This document shows, piece by piece, positions 8,341-17,113 of a DNA stretch of 64,000 nucleotides. Location of the stretch: positions 186,001 through 250,000 of the forward strand of contig NZ_JAAVUR010000008.1 of the NCBI RefSeq assembly GCF_018449545.1. Direction: 5' to 3'. The translations under genes were made by a program, and so were the position numbers. The stretch is from Granulicella sp. dw_53. Its GTDB lineage: Bacteria > Acidobacteriota > Terriglobia > Terriglobales > Acidobacteriaceae. Under the pieces are notes generated by a model. It worked only from the letters and a program-made list of their open reading frames with translations, was not told the origin of the DNA and did not search any database. The first letter of the stretch is position 1. Each line of letters opens with the position of its first letter.

Positions 8341-8823
8341 ATGGAGATTGTGCTGCGTGGTTATCGAGAGACTGATTTAGAGACTCTCTTCCAGATCGAT
8401 GAGGCCTGCTTTGCTGCGGAGTTCCGGTTCGACCGGGAGTCTATGCGGCATTTTGTGGGGCATCGCAGAGCGGTCGTGGTGGTGGCGGAGGTCGAGAGTA
8501 CAGGGGAGATCGTTGGATTTGTAATCGTGCATCTGGAGGGAAGCGGCCGGGCGATGGGGGGCTATGTGGTGACTCTGGATGTTAGTGAACAGTGGCGGCG
8601 GTCGGGGTTAGCTGGCAGATTGATGGGAGAGGCGGAGGAACAAGCACGAGAGAGTGGAGCGATCTGGATGGGGCTGCATGTGTTTGTCGAGAATGAGGGG
8701 GCGATCAGGTTCTACGAGCGGATTGGTTATGTGCGAGGAGAGCGGGTTGCGGGGTTCTACAGCGGGATTGCGGCGGGTGCGAAGAGAATGGATGCGTGGG
8801 TGTATCGGAAGTGGATTGGATAG
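8341..8823 (+). CDS. GNAT-family N-acetyltransferase (RimI-like)
   Basis: A 160-residue acetyl-CoA-dependent acetyltransferase. Motif A reads TLDVSEQWRRSGLAGRLM at about residues 78-95 (the usual R/Q-x-x-G-x-G/A pyrophosphate loop), followed by the late-fold segment NEGAIRFYERIGY. The order resembles RimI and related protein or small-molecule acetyltransferases, but the target is unknown. GGAG lies about 8 nt before the ATG. It lies between the terminator at 8223 and a convergent peptidase gene, so it is probably transcribed alone. Confidence 0.85.
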   Translation: MEIVLRGYRETDLETLFQIDEACFAAEFRFDRESMRHFVGHRRAVVVVAEVESTGEIVGFVIVHLEGSGRAMGGYVVTLDVSEQWRRSGLAGRLMGEAEEQARESGAIWMGLHVFVENEGAIRFYERIGYVRGERVAGFYSGIAAGAKRMDAWVYRKWIG

Positions 8824-8866
8824 CTGAGAGAACATGTAATCGTCTTTGTTCCATGTTCTCCTGGGT

Positions 8867-10450
8867 TTAGTGAGGGGCGAAGGAGCTCTCCGGGTACCAT
8901 GTGGGGCGTTGGGGGTTGTTGGCTACCCGTGCGGCTAGTTGGCCGAGGATGTGGGTAAACTGCGCGGCGGCAACTTTGTCTATGGGCTGCTGGAGGTCGT
9001 CGGAGGGCTGGTGGTAGCGGGCCTTGACCCACTCGTTGAAGGTCTTCATCTCTGGGGAGTCGGGTGTCCAACCGAACTTGAAGGCGAGGGCGGGGATGCC
9101 CTGATTGACGAAGTTGACCTGGTCGGAGCGGATGAAACGGTTCTCGTCGGGCTGCTTGTCGAACTGGGGCTCGACGTCGTTGAGTTGGCAGATGGCGCGG
9201 GCGTCGTTGCCGAGGGTGGATTCGCCGAGGCCCTGGATCTCGAGGTAGCGGAGAGGGAAGAGCGGAAGGTACATGTCCATGTTGAGGTCGGCGACGATCT
9301 CGGATTTTTTTACGGTGGGCTTGGTGGCGAAGTATTGGGAGCCTAGTTCGCCTAACTCCTCACCGGTGAGGGCGATGAAGAGGATGGAGCGTTTGGGGCG
9401 CGGTCCGGCGGCGAGGAGTTTGGCGGCTTCGATGACGGAGGCTACGCCAGAGGCGTTGTCCATGGCACCGTTATAGATGGTGTCGCCGTCGACGGCGCGG
9501 CCGACTCCGAGGTGATCGAGGTGGGCGCTGATGACGATGTATTCGTGCTTGAGCTTGCGGTCGGAGCCTTCGAGCTCGCCGATGACGTTGGGTGGTGCGA
9601 GGTGGGCTAACTGCTGGACGGTGGTGGTGGCGTGGAGGTTGCCGTTGAAGGGGAAGATGGGAAGGGGTTTTCCCTGGTCGGCGAGGGCTTTGATTTCGGC
9701 GAAGGTGTGGCCGGAGGTGGCAAGGAGCTTTTCGGCTCCAGCGGCGGTGAGGGTGGCGTTGAGGCGAAGGCCAGGGAGGGTTTCCAAGCTGGGATCGGAG
9801 ATGAGATAAGTGGGGCGTGGGCCGGGAGGTGTTGGAGCGGGAGGGTTGCGGGGTGGGGTGAAGGAGATTACGCCGATGGCTCCGGCGGCCTGCAGGGCCT
9901 TCCAACGTTGGCTGAGGACGCGGGAGTATGCGCGCAGAGGACCGAGGACGTTCGCAGGGCTGGCGTTGTAGAAGACAACTACCTTACCGTGAAGATCGAG
10001 GTTGGCGAGATTGTTGATGTGTTTGGCGGGGAGATCGAGGCCGTAGCCGATGAAGACCAAGGGTGCGTCGATGGGGCCACCGGGTGTGATGTGGGGGCTG
10101 AGGGTGATCTCTTTGGTGAGTTCCAGCGGCGTCTGGGTGGCGCCGATGCATAGGGCCACGGAGGATTTAGCGGGGTCGATGGTGGCTTGGTCGAGGGGGA
10201 CGGGCTGGAGGTAGCCGCTGGATCCGGCTGGCAGGATGCCGATGGATTGGAACTGCTTTTGGACGTAGGCTACGGCGGCGTCGAAGCCGGGAGTGCCGGG
10301 CCGGCGGCCCTGAAGCTCGTCCGAGGCGAGGTACTGGACGTGGGCGAACCAGGCTTTGCCGGCGGCGTCCCAGTCGGGTGTAGGGGATTGGGCCAGGAGG
10401 TTGAGGGGCAGCAGTGCGGTGGCGATTGCCAGGCGTAGGGACAACTTCAT
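8867..10450 (-). CDS. Secreted M28-family zinc aminopeptidase with PA domain
   Basis: A 527-residue exported metallopeptidase. It has a signal peptide (MKLSLRLAIATALLPLNLLAQ), a protease-associated domain at about residues 130-290, and an M28 catalytic domain with the expected zinc ligands and catalytic acids in order: SAHLDHLG, GAMDNASG, LTGEELGELG, DLNMDM and a C-terminal RYHQPSDD. Enzymes of this kind remove N-terminal amino acids from peptides in the periplasm or outside the cell. ATG 10450 was chosen because GGAG lies just upstream and the signal peptide starts there; the frame stays open 77 codons further upstream with no signal. No peptide transporter is adjacent. Confidence 0.92.
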   Translation of the reverse strand: MKLSLRLAIATALLPLNLLAQSPTPDWDAAGKAWFAHVQYLASDELQGRRPGTPGFDAAVAYVQKQFQSIGILPAGSSGYLQPVPLDQATIDPAKSSVALCIGATQTPLELTKEITLSPHITPGGPIDAPLVFIGYGLDLPAKHINNLANLDLHGKVVVFYNASPANVLGPLRAYSRVLSQRWKALQAAGAIGVISFTPPRNPPAPTPPGPRPTYLISDPSLETLPGLRLNATLTAAGAEKLLATSGHTFAEIKALADQGKPLPIFPFNGNLHATTTVQQLAHLAPPNVIGELEGSDRKLKHEYIVISAHLDHLGVGRAVDGDTIYNGAMDNASGVASVIEAAKLLAAGPRPKRSILFIALTGEELGELGSQYFATKPTVKKSEIVADLNMDMYLPLFPLRYLEIQGLGESTLGNDARAICQLNDVEPQFDKQPDENRFIRSDQVNFVNQGIPALAFKFGWTPDSPEMKTFNEWVKARYHQPSDDLQQPIDKVAAAQFTHILGQLAARVANNPQRPTWYPESSFAPH

Positions 10451-10792
10451 CTTGCGAGCTCCGTGGGGCGCTTTGAGGATTGAGCTATGGTATCGCGTTG
10501 GCTGGACTTCGCGTTGGAGGGATGGCTGATAATCGGTTGCAGTGTGAAGGAGAGGCTTGGGGCTGAAGTTTGTAGGCAAAGATCCTACTCTCATCTCAAA
10601 GGCATGCAGGTAAGGAGAATGCCTAAACCATTTGAAAGGATTGACGGTCTGAGCAAACCGCAGGTCCTTCGACTGCGCCACTCGCGATGAGACTGCGAGT
10701 GGCTTCGCTCAGGATGACAAATTTTACGTAACAGCATTAGTTGCGATACGTTTCGTAGCTTTAATCCATCTACCAAAGAAGCGGACGGAGTG
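10451..10792. other. gene-free spacer between the peptidase gene and murA
   Basis: 342 nt with no credible gene. It holds the hairpin-forming repeat element at 10658-10719. The rest shows no recognisable structure; the peptidase promoter must lie here on the minus strand but no clear pair of boxes stands out. Confidence 0.6.
10658..10719. repeat. REP-like intergenic element with 9-bp stem
   Basis: The stretch contains GTCCTTCGACTGCGCC, a perfect inverted repeat GCCACTCGC-N9-GCGAGTGGC (10677-10685 and 10695-10703), and GCTTCGCTCAGGATGACA. CTTCGACT...GCTCAGGATGACA is a pattern I recognise as a dispersed intergenic repeat in many bacterial genomes. I see only one copy in this window. It could act as a transcript-stabilising or terminating hairpin downstream of murA. 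Confidence 0.6.
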
Positions 10793-12088
10793 CTATTTTT
10801 TGCCGAAGACGTCGCCCATGCGGCGGATCTGGGCGCCTACGCCGCGGAGTTTTTCTTCGAAGCGCTCGTAGCCGCGGTCGAGGTGGTAGACGCGGTCGAG
10901 GATGGTCTCGCCGTCAGCGACCAGAGCCGCTAGAACGAGGGAAGCGGAGGCTCGTAGGTCTGAGCACATGACGGCGGCGGACTGAAGGGGAGTCTTGCCA
11001 CGGATGGTGGCGGTGCGGCCGTTGACGGTGATGTTGGCGCCCATGCGGTTGAGTTCGCCGACGTGCATGAAGCGATTTTCGAAGATGTTTTCTGTGACGG
11101 TGGTGGTGCCTTCGGTCTGGGTGGCGAGGGCCATGAATTGGGCTTGCATGTCGGTGGGGAAGCCGGGGTACTCCTCGGTGGAGATGTCGGAGGCTTTGAG
11201 GTCGCCGCCGGAGCGGACGCGGATGTGGTCGGTGCCGACGTCGATCTTTACGCCGCACTGTTCGAGCTTGGCGATGAGTGCGCCGAGGTGTGAGGGGTCG
11301 CAGCAGTCGACGTTCAGGTCGCCGCCGGTGATGGCTCCGGCGAGGAGGAAGGTGCCAGCCTCGATGCGGTCGGGATTGATCTTATGGCGCGCTCCGTGGA
11401 GCTGGGGGACGCCGTGAACGCGGATGGTGCCGGTGCCTGCGCCCTCGATTTGAGCACCCATAGCGATGAGGAGGGCGGCGAGGTCTGTGACTTCGGGCTC
11501 GCGTGCGCAGTTCTCGAAGAGGGTTTCGCCTTCGGCGAGGGTGGCGGCCATGAGGAGGTCTTCGGTGCCGGTAACGGTGATCTTGTCGAAGACGATGTGA
11601 GCACCATGGAGGCGGTTGTTGCCGCTGTTGGGGCTGCGGGCTTCGAGGTAGCCGTGATCGTAGGAGACGGTGGCACCCATGGCTTCGAGGCCTTTGATAT
11701 GGAGATCGATGGGGCGGTCTCCGATGGCGCAGCCGCCGGGCATGGCGACGCGGGCGACGCCGGTGCGGGCGATGAGGGGACCGAGGACGAGCGAGGAGGC
11801 TCGCATGGTTTTGACGATTTCGTACTTGGCGACGGGGTCGGAGAGGAGGGCGCACTTGATGCTGGTGCGATGCTGGGCGCGGCCGTAGCCGAGTTCAACC
11901 TCTGCTCCCATGCTGACGAGGAGCTTGCGCTCGGTCTCGATGTCGCGGACCTGAGGTATGTTTTCGAGGATTACTTCGTCCTCGGTGAGGATGGCGGCGG
12001 CCATGCAAGGGAGAGCGGAGTTTTTTGCTCCGGAGACTTTAATGGTGCCGAGAAGGGGGTTGCCGCCACGCACTACAAACTTATCCAT
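10793..12088 (-). CDS. murA: UDP-N-acetylglucosamine 1-carboxyvinyltransferase
   Basis: A 431-residue enzyme, full length for the family. It transfers enolpyruvate from PEP to UDP-GlcNAc, the first committed step of peptidoglycan synthesis in the cytoplasm. Diagnostic features are GAKNSALP with the UDP-GlcNAc-binding Lys22, the catalytic loop MPGGCAIGDRPID with Cys120 (the fosfomycin target; the Cys-to-Asp resistant form is not present), and the late motif ENIFENRFMHVGELNRMGA. It is flanked by unrelated genes, as is common for murA. The opposite strand carries a long high-GC shadow frame, which is not a gene. Confidence 0.97.
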   Translation of the reverse strand: MDKFVVRGGNPLLGTIKVSGAKNSALPCMAAAILTEDEVILENIPQVRDIETERKLLVSMGAEVELGYGRAQHRTSIKCALLSDPVAKYEIVKTMRASSLVLGPLIARTGVARVAMPGGCAIGDRPIDLHIKGLEAMGATVSYDHGYLEARSPNSGNNRLHGAHIVFDKITVTGTEDLLMAATLAEGETLFENCAREPEVTDLAALLIAMGAQIEGAGTGTIRVHGVPQLHGARHKINPDRIEAGTFLLAGAITGGDLNVDCCDPSHLGALIAKLEQCGVKIDVGTDHIRVRSGGDLKASDISTEEYPGFPTDMQAQFMALATQTEGTTTVTENIFENRFMHVGELNRMGANITVNGRTATIRGKTPLQSAAVMCSDLRASASLVLAALVADGETILDRVYHLDRGYERFEEKLRGVGAQIRRMGDVFGKK

Positions 12089-12226
12089 CCGACTAGTTTA
12101 CGGAGATTTTGCGTGGAAATGGGTGGCTGCGTGGGTACTGGGCCTGCAGATTCTTATTGACCGGGTTGAGCGGACAGGATTCGTGAAATGAACTTCGAGT
12201 TACCGCATTGATGGTAGATGACTGTA

Positions 12227-13303
12227 TCAATGTGTTTTGTTGGCCATTCGGCTTGAACAGTAGCCGTTTCTAGTTCCCGTCCAGCGAATGGTCTTACAGC
12301 GGGAGGTCAGCCTGGTGCCAGTGATGATGAACGCAGAGTCCTTTGGCAGATGTTGCAGGATGGAAGCCCTTTGTCTGGCGCTTGATACGAAGAGTACGTT
12401 GGAGAGGGCGTCACTGGCGGTGGCCGATGGATCGATTATGGAGACTTGCAGTATTCCTTCGACTGGCTGCAGGGTATGGGGATTCATAATGTGGCAATAG
12501 AGATGGTGATTCTGAATGAAGTTTTTCTCAGAACAGTTGGCGGTCGAGATAGACGTATCGCGCAAGGTTACGGTGGAGAGGGTGTTTTGGTGGTCTCCGA
12601 GGGTGGGCACGCGAACCTTCCAACCTGACGTTCCGGGGGGTGCGCCCAATGCATAGATGGTGCTGCTTCCGGCTGAGAGTAGAGCGGCCTGAACATTGTC
12701 TGCGCGAAGGATTGCGACTGACCGCTCGATGGCGTAACCCTTACCGATGCCACCAGGATCGAGTTCGATTCCTGGAGACAGGAATCGGACTGTGCGGCGC
12801 TGTGGATCCAGTTGGACTTTTTCCCATCCGATTTCGTTGCTTACTTGTGTGAGCTCTTGCTGGGTTGGGCGGTGTCCGGATGCTCTGAAAAATCCCCACG
12901 CTTTCATCAGCTTGCCGACGGTGATGTCGAACGCTCCGTTTGATAGGGCACTCCACTCGAGAGAGGTCTGAAGGAATTCGAAGGTCTCGGGATCGGTTGT
13001 TACCTCGGAGCTATCTGCTTCCCGATTGATTCGAGAGAGTTCGCTGCTTTCCCGATAGTTGCTGAGTAACTGTTCCAGCCGGTCGATCTCTTCGAATACT
13101 GCCGCTGATTCTGCGTCGGCTTCGGTGGCCGATGATGCGTAGAGATATAAGGAGTAGGTCGTGCCCATCGCGGGATGACTGCTTGAGTAAAGTTGCAGTG
13201 GTTTGGTTGTGACGGTATGGGACTGCGGGGCCAGGTGTCTTATGTTCTGACAAAGTATTACAAGACAGATCATGGGCCAAAGCGGAGGCGCAATCTTCAG
13301 CAT
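12227..13303 (-). CDS. apbE: FAD:protein FMN transferase (ApbE family)
   Basis: A 358-residue periplasmic flavin transferase that attaches FMN covalently to a Thr/Ser of target proteins. It has an N-terminal hydrophobic export segment, MGTTYSLYLY (start of the ApbE fold), the flavin-binding signature ELDPGGIGKGYAIERSV near residue 180, CHIMNPHTLQPV (the histidine-containing segment) and ATASDALSNVLFV (Mg and Asp loop). Where most homologues have an NLGGN-type strand this one reads LSAGSSTIYALG, a modest divergence. No obvious FMN-acceptor protein (RnfG/NqrC type) is encoded in this window, so its partner lies elsewhere. Confidence 0.9.
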   Translation of the reverse strand: MLKIAPPLWPMICLVILCQNIRHLAPQSHTVTTKPLQLYSSSHPAMGTTYSLYLYASSATEADAESAAVFEEIDRLEQLLSNYRESSELSRINREADSSEVTTDPETFEFLQTSLEWSALSNGAFDITVGKLMKAWGFFRASGHRPTQQELTQVSNEIGWEKVQLDPQRRTVRFLSPGIELDPGGIGKGYAIERSVAILRADNVQAALLSAGSSTIYALGAPPGTSGWKVRVPTLGDHQNTLSTVTLRDTSISTANCSEKNFIQNHHLYCHIMNPHTLQPVEGILQVSIIDPSATASDALSNVLFVSSARQRASILQHLPKDSAFIITGTRLTSRCKTIRWTGTRNGYCSSRMANKTH

Positions 13304-13387
13304 GGATGACCTTGTCCTTGTGCCGGGCTTTCCTCATTCTGGATGCGAAGTGGCTTCTATTCGGCGTTGATGTATGCCACTTCAGGT

Positions 13388-14632
13388 TTAACTTTTTGGG
13401 AGTTGAGGCACAGTTATCGTTCGTCCCTCGGTCATGGCTTGTTTCCCTACCACGCAAGCGATGGCCGATCCAAATCCTACCTCTGCGCTCGCGACTGGCT
13501 GGTGCTTATCGCGCACCGATTGAAAGAACGCTTGACAGGCCGTCAAGGTTGGATCATCGCCGGAGGGAAACTGCACACGTTCTCCTGGCCCACGGTACGG
13601 CATCTCCCAACTGGTCTTGTAGGACGCACCTGTTTTGACGCCGCGCTCGACGATATCGGTGTGTGATGACGCCGTTACCGTTTTTTGGGTAGGACGATAG
13701 AACGTGGCGTCCTGCAATGTGATTTGGGCGCTGCCTTCGGTTCCGTAGATCCAGATCTGATCGGCCATCATGGCGTTATCCGTAATGGAGCTGAAGAACA
13801 TGCGGCGGCCTTTGGAGTAGCCGATGACTGCCTGCACATTGTCGCCAACGGTGCGGCCGTCATGATAGACGGCGATGCTAGTGGAGCCCATGATCGTCTC
13901 TGGTGTCTCCCCGAAGACCCAGTTGGCGATGTCGATTGCATGCGATCCAAGTTCCTCGAGCAGACCGCCGGAGGTTTCGTTGTACAGGCGCCAGTTGAAG
14001 AGGTGCTCAAGCTTTGGATCGTTGACTGGACGGCGCCAATCATCGGCTCGATGCCAGTAGGCATAGACATGGGTGGGAACACCGATGTCGCCCTGACGGA
14101 CGCGCTTGATGGATTGCTGAATCCAAGATGCGTAACGCAACTGGTGACCTATTTGAAAGATCTGTCCGGTTCGTTTTACGGCGGCGACGACGTCGTTGCA
14201 ATCCTGAACGGTGAAGCCGAGTGTCTTCTCGCCATAGACTGGCTTGCCTTTTTCGAGAGCCGCGATCGTGTATTCGGAGTGGAAGATAGGCGGTGTGGCG
14301 ATCAGGATTACATCCAGATCTTTCCGCTCCAGAAGCTCGCGGTAGTCTTTGTAGGACATCACCTTCTTGCCTACAAGTTCATTTACTTCTGCGAAGCGTG
14401 GCTCGTACACGTCACATACGGCTGCCATTTCGACACCGGGTATCCGTAGCATCTGCCGCATGACCTCCCGGCCTCTACTGCCCGGACCGATAACACCCAC
14501 GTTGATTCGATCATTGGCGGCGATGGGCTTCGGTTTTGTTTTGGCGGTCTGCGCGAGCAGAGGCTCGTTCGAGAGAAGCTTGCGGGAGAGCATGCTCAAT
14601 GAAAGGCCTTGAAGTATATCTCTACGGTTCAT
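13388..14632 (-). CDS. Tat-exported Gfo/Idh/MocA-family oxidoreductase
   Basis: A 414-residue NAD(P)-dependent sugar oxidoreductase. The N-terminus MNRRDILQGLSLSML is a twin-arginine signal, so the folded, cofactor-loaded enzyme is probably moved to the periplasm. The Rossmann loop is VGVIGPGSRGREV, and the family EKP strand appears as GEKTLG. The C-terminal domain has LLEELGSHAIDIANWVFG with the conserved His. A strong AGGGGA site precedes the ATG. It is the last gene of a five-gene minus-strand cluster (19173 to 13388). Periplasmic Gfo/Idh enzymes oxidise free or bound sugars, in some cases at C3; the substrate here is inferred only from context. Confidence 0.87.
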   Translation of the reverse strand: MNRRDILQGLSLSMLSRKLLSNEPLLAQTAKTKPKPIAANDRINVGVIGPGSRGREVMRQMLRIPGVEMAAVCDVYEPRFAEVNELVGKKVMSYKDYRELLERKDLDVILIATPPIFHSEYTIAALEKGKPVYGEKTLGFTVQDCNDVVAAVKRTGQIFQIGHQLRYASWIQQSIKRVRQGDIGVPTHVYAYWHRADDWRRPVNDPKLEHLFNWRLYNETSGGLLEELGSHAIDIANWVFGETPETIMGSTSIAVYHDGRTVGDNVQAVIGYSKGRRMFFSSITDNAMMADQIWIYGTEGSAQITLQDATFYRPTQKTVTASSHTDIVERGVKTGASYKTSWEMPYRGPGERVQFPSGDDPTLTACQAFFQSVRDKHQPVASAEVGFGSAIACVVGKQAMTEGRTITVPQLPKS

Positions 14633-14690
14633 GGTGTCCCCTCCGTGCCTGGGGTGGCGTCTGCTGAGGTGCGAGGTTGATGAAGTCGAT

Positions 14691-15722
14691 TTAAAAGTTT
14701 CCGCTACGTACTTCGAAGTGAGTGGGTTTTCCTAACTTCTCTCCGCCATGGGTGGTCCAGTCGGCGATCCATGCGATCATCTGGTTCACGCTGACTGTGG
14801 GGTAGCCGAAGAGTTCAAATGATTTTTGCGCGTTGCTGAGGATGGCGTCTCCTGATTCGACTCCTTCGAAGCGAACATCGGTGTTGAAACGTTCCGCGAA
14901 GTTTCTGGCGATGCGCTGTACACTCATCAACTCCGGACCGGCTATGTTGATGATGAAGGGCGGAGATGAGGCGTACAGGAGCGATTGCAGACTCATCGCG
15001 GTCGCATCGGCTTGCCAGATGGTATTGAGGTGGCCCATGTGCAGCGATACTGGACGTCCTGCTAGTACGCGCTCTGCGATATCCAGGAGAACGCCGTAGC
15101 GAAGCTCTGTTGCATAGTTCAGGCGGACGATGGAGAGCGGAATATCATAGGTGCGGCTGAAGTACTCGAAGATTCGCTCGCGGCCCAGGCAGCTCATTGC
15201 ATAGTCTCCGACGGGGTTTAATTCGTCGGTTTCGAGGGAGCCGCCGAGGTTGATCGAAGATAGCCCGTATATATTGCCCGTGGAGAAGGCCGCGATCCTG
15301 CTGTCGCGATATCTTTCGCTTACTAGTCCAGGCATGAAGGTATTCATCGCCCATGTTCGCGCCTCCTGATTCGTCGAACCGAACTTCATGCCGGCCATGA
15401 AGACTACGTTGGGAGCTTCGGGAAGGTCTACATAGGCCGTGCGATCCAGGAGATCGCAGGAGTGTGTTTCCACTCCCCAGGAGTGGAGTTGCGCTGGCAG
15501 GCTTGCGGAGGTGAAGCGTGAGATCCCGATGACGCGGCGTGAGATGCCGGCTAAGTCGGAGGCGCGTTTGGCCATCCGCGCAAGCGTCGGGCCCATCTTT
15601 CCTCCGACGCCCAAAATCACGATGTCGCCTTCCAGCTTGCCGAGGGCAGCAACGGTTTCCGGAGTTGGGAGACTTAAGAGATCTTCCAGCTCTTCTACAT
15701 CGCTGATGTGCGTTGTTCTCAC
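14691..15722 (-). CDS. NAD-dependent epimerase/dehydratase-like protein (SDR fold)
   Basis: A 343-residue extended short-chain-dehydrogenase protein. The nucleotide-binding loop is DIVILGVGGKMGPTLARMA, followed by FSTGNIYGLS and the catalytic-type YAMSCLGRERIFEYF (the usual YxxxK is YxxxCxGRE, so the lysine is missing). I chose GTG 15722, because GAAAGAAG lies just upstream and this removes the 62-nt overlap with the MFS gene that the longest frame would give. The unusual active site suggests it may not act as a classic epimerase. It sits between the MFS transporter and the oxidoreductase in one operon. Confidence 0.75.
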   Translation of the reverse strand: MRTTHISDVEELEDLLSLPTPETVAALGKLEGDIVILGVGGKMGPTLARMAKRASDLAGISRRVIGISRFTSASLPAQLHSWGVETHSCDLLDRTAYVDLPEAPNVVFMAGMKFGSTNQEARTWAMNTFMPGLVSERYRDSRIAAFSTGNIYGLSSINLGGSLETDELNPVGDYAMSCLGRERIFEYFSRTYDIPLSIVRLNYATELRYGVLLDIAERVLAGRPVSLHMGHLNTIWQADATAMSLQSLLYASSPPFIINIAGPELMSVQRIARNFAERFNTDVRFEGVESGDAILSNAQKSFELFGYPTVSVNQMIAWIADWTTHGGEKLGKPTHFEVRSGNF

Positions 15723-15780
15723 GTTTTCTTCTTTCAGTTCTTCCGTGTTTGAAGGTTCTATCTTCGAGGCGTCACGAATT

Positions 15781-17058
15781 TCAGTCTGGCGCGGTGGAAA
15801 GAGACGGAGGCACCCTGACGGTGTAGATTGCCGCTGCACCAAGGATGCCGCACGCGGCTATTATCTTCCAGGCGAGATCGTAGTTGTGATACGTGTCGAA
15901 GATCTTTCCGGCCATCCATGGGGCTACCCACTGACCGACCGAGTAACCCATAATGAGTAGAGCGAGGAGCTTTCCTAGAGAGCCCACGCCGAAACACTCT
16001 GCGGTAACGAGCGGGATGAGCATGTAGTCCGCACCCATGGCGAATCCGAAGGTTACCGCAAAGCTCCATGCGGCAAGGGGACGATCTGCGAGAAAGAGCA
16101 GAGGAATGGCCGCGCCAATTACGAGATAAAACAGCGCCATCGCGTTCTTCTTTACGAAGCGATCCGCGATGTAGCCGACAACTACACGTCCAGCCAGACT
16201 CGATGCCAGAAGCACGGAGAGAAAATGCGAGGCGGTGGTTCGTGAGTGGCCGTGGTCCTGCAGGAAGAGGATAAAGTGCTGGATGACGGTGTTGATGGCG
16301 CCGATGACCAGTGCGGAGCCGGCCAGAATGAACCAGAAGTTTGCTGTGCGGATCGCTTGACTTATGGTCATGGAGGAATCTGATGTCTTCTCTAGAGGTG
16401 GGGCGGAGGTGGCTATCGTCCCGTCTGGTAGAAGTCCCATGTCGGCGGGTGTTGATTCCGTGACGAAGAAGCCTACGGGGAAGAGTACTAGGAGAATCAA
16501 GGTTCCAGCGGCTTCGAGTGCGTATCTCCAGCCGAACGTATGGATCAGGAAGTTTGCAGCAGGCGGAGCGAATACACCGCCGAGTCCAAGTCCCAGATAG
16601 GCGTATCCCATTGCGCGTCCTCGGCGCAGACGAAACCACTGTGAGATAAGGACCTGGTTTGCGATTGGCCCGGCGAAGACGTATCCCAGGACCTCGAACA
16701 GGCAAAGGATTTCGTACTGCCAGAACTTATTCATGAATCCCATGAAGATGAGCGGGAGCCCAATGAAGGCAACGCCAAGGAGGATAACTCGGCGAGCTCC
16801 ACTCCGGTCGATGAGCAAGCCGGCGAGATAGCCAAATGGCAACCCAACGATGATGAAACCAAGCAGGAAGCCTTGTGTGACTTGCGCTCGGGTGAATCCG
16901 AGCGACTCTACCAAGGCGGGATAGAAGACGGGAAATCCATAGTAGATGACTCCTGTGCTGCAGAACAGATTGAGGAAGGCCGCGGCGACAATCCACCATC
17001 CGTAGAAGATTCGTGGAGCGGGTTCAGATAAGGTATCGTGTGGAGCGGTTCTTATCAT
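15781..17058 (-). CDS. MFS transporter (oxalate/formate antiporter or monocarboxylate-type)
   Basis: About 425 residues with twelve predicted membrane helices in the major-facilitator arrangement. After the first helix (FYGWWIVAAAFLNLF) come the central-loop motif DRSGARRVILLG between helices 2 and 3 and a second copy, IADRFVKKNAMALFYLV, after helix 8. The FYGWW opening is common in OFA/MCT-type carriers of small organic acids or sugar acids. ATG 17058 is preferred: AAAGGAG lies 7 nt upstream, whereas the longer frame starts at a TTG. In this cluster it most likely imports the sugar-derived substrate into the cytoplasm. Confidence 0.87.
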   Translation of the reverse strand: MIRTAPHDTLSEPAPRIFYGWWIVAAAFLNLFCSTGVIYYGFPVFYPALVESLGFTRAQVTQGFLLGFIIVGLPFGYLAGLLIDRSGARRVILLGVAFIGLPLIFMGFMNKFWQYEILCLFEVLGYVFAGPIANQVLISQWFRLRRGRAMGYAYLGLGLGGVFAPPAANFLIHTFGWRYALEAAGTLILLVLFPVGFFVTESTPADMGLLPDGTIATSAPPLEKTSDSSMTISQAIRTANFWFILAGSALVIGAINTVIQHFILFLQDHGHSRTTASHFLSVLLASSLAGRVVVGYIADRFVKKNAMALFYLVIGAAIPLLFLADRPLAAWSFAVTFGFAMGADYMLIPLVTAECFGVGSLGKLLALLIMGYSVGQWVAPWMAGKIFDTYHNYDLAWKIIAACGILGAAAIYTVRVPPSLSTAPD

Positions 17059-17113
17059 CTCCAACTCCTTTGGTTCGGACGCATGCTTTGACTTAGGCCG
17101 CCCACTTCGAGCT

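Noticed and set aside
9632-10153. Plus-strand frame opposite the M28 peptidase
   Set aside because: Gly/Glu-rich antisense product; the peptidase has all zinc-ligand motifs.
11384-12160. 258-codon open frame on the plus strand opposite murA
   Set aside because: Composition is Gly/Glu/Val-rich, as expected from the antisense of a GC-rich gene, and murA on the other strand has clear catalytic motifs.
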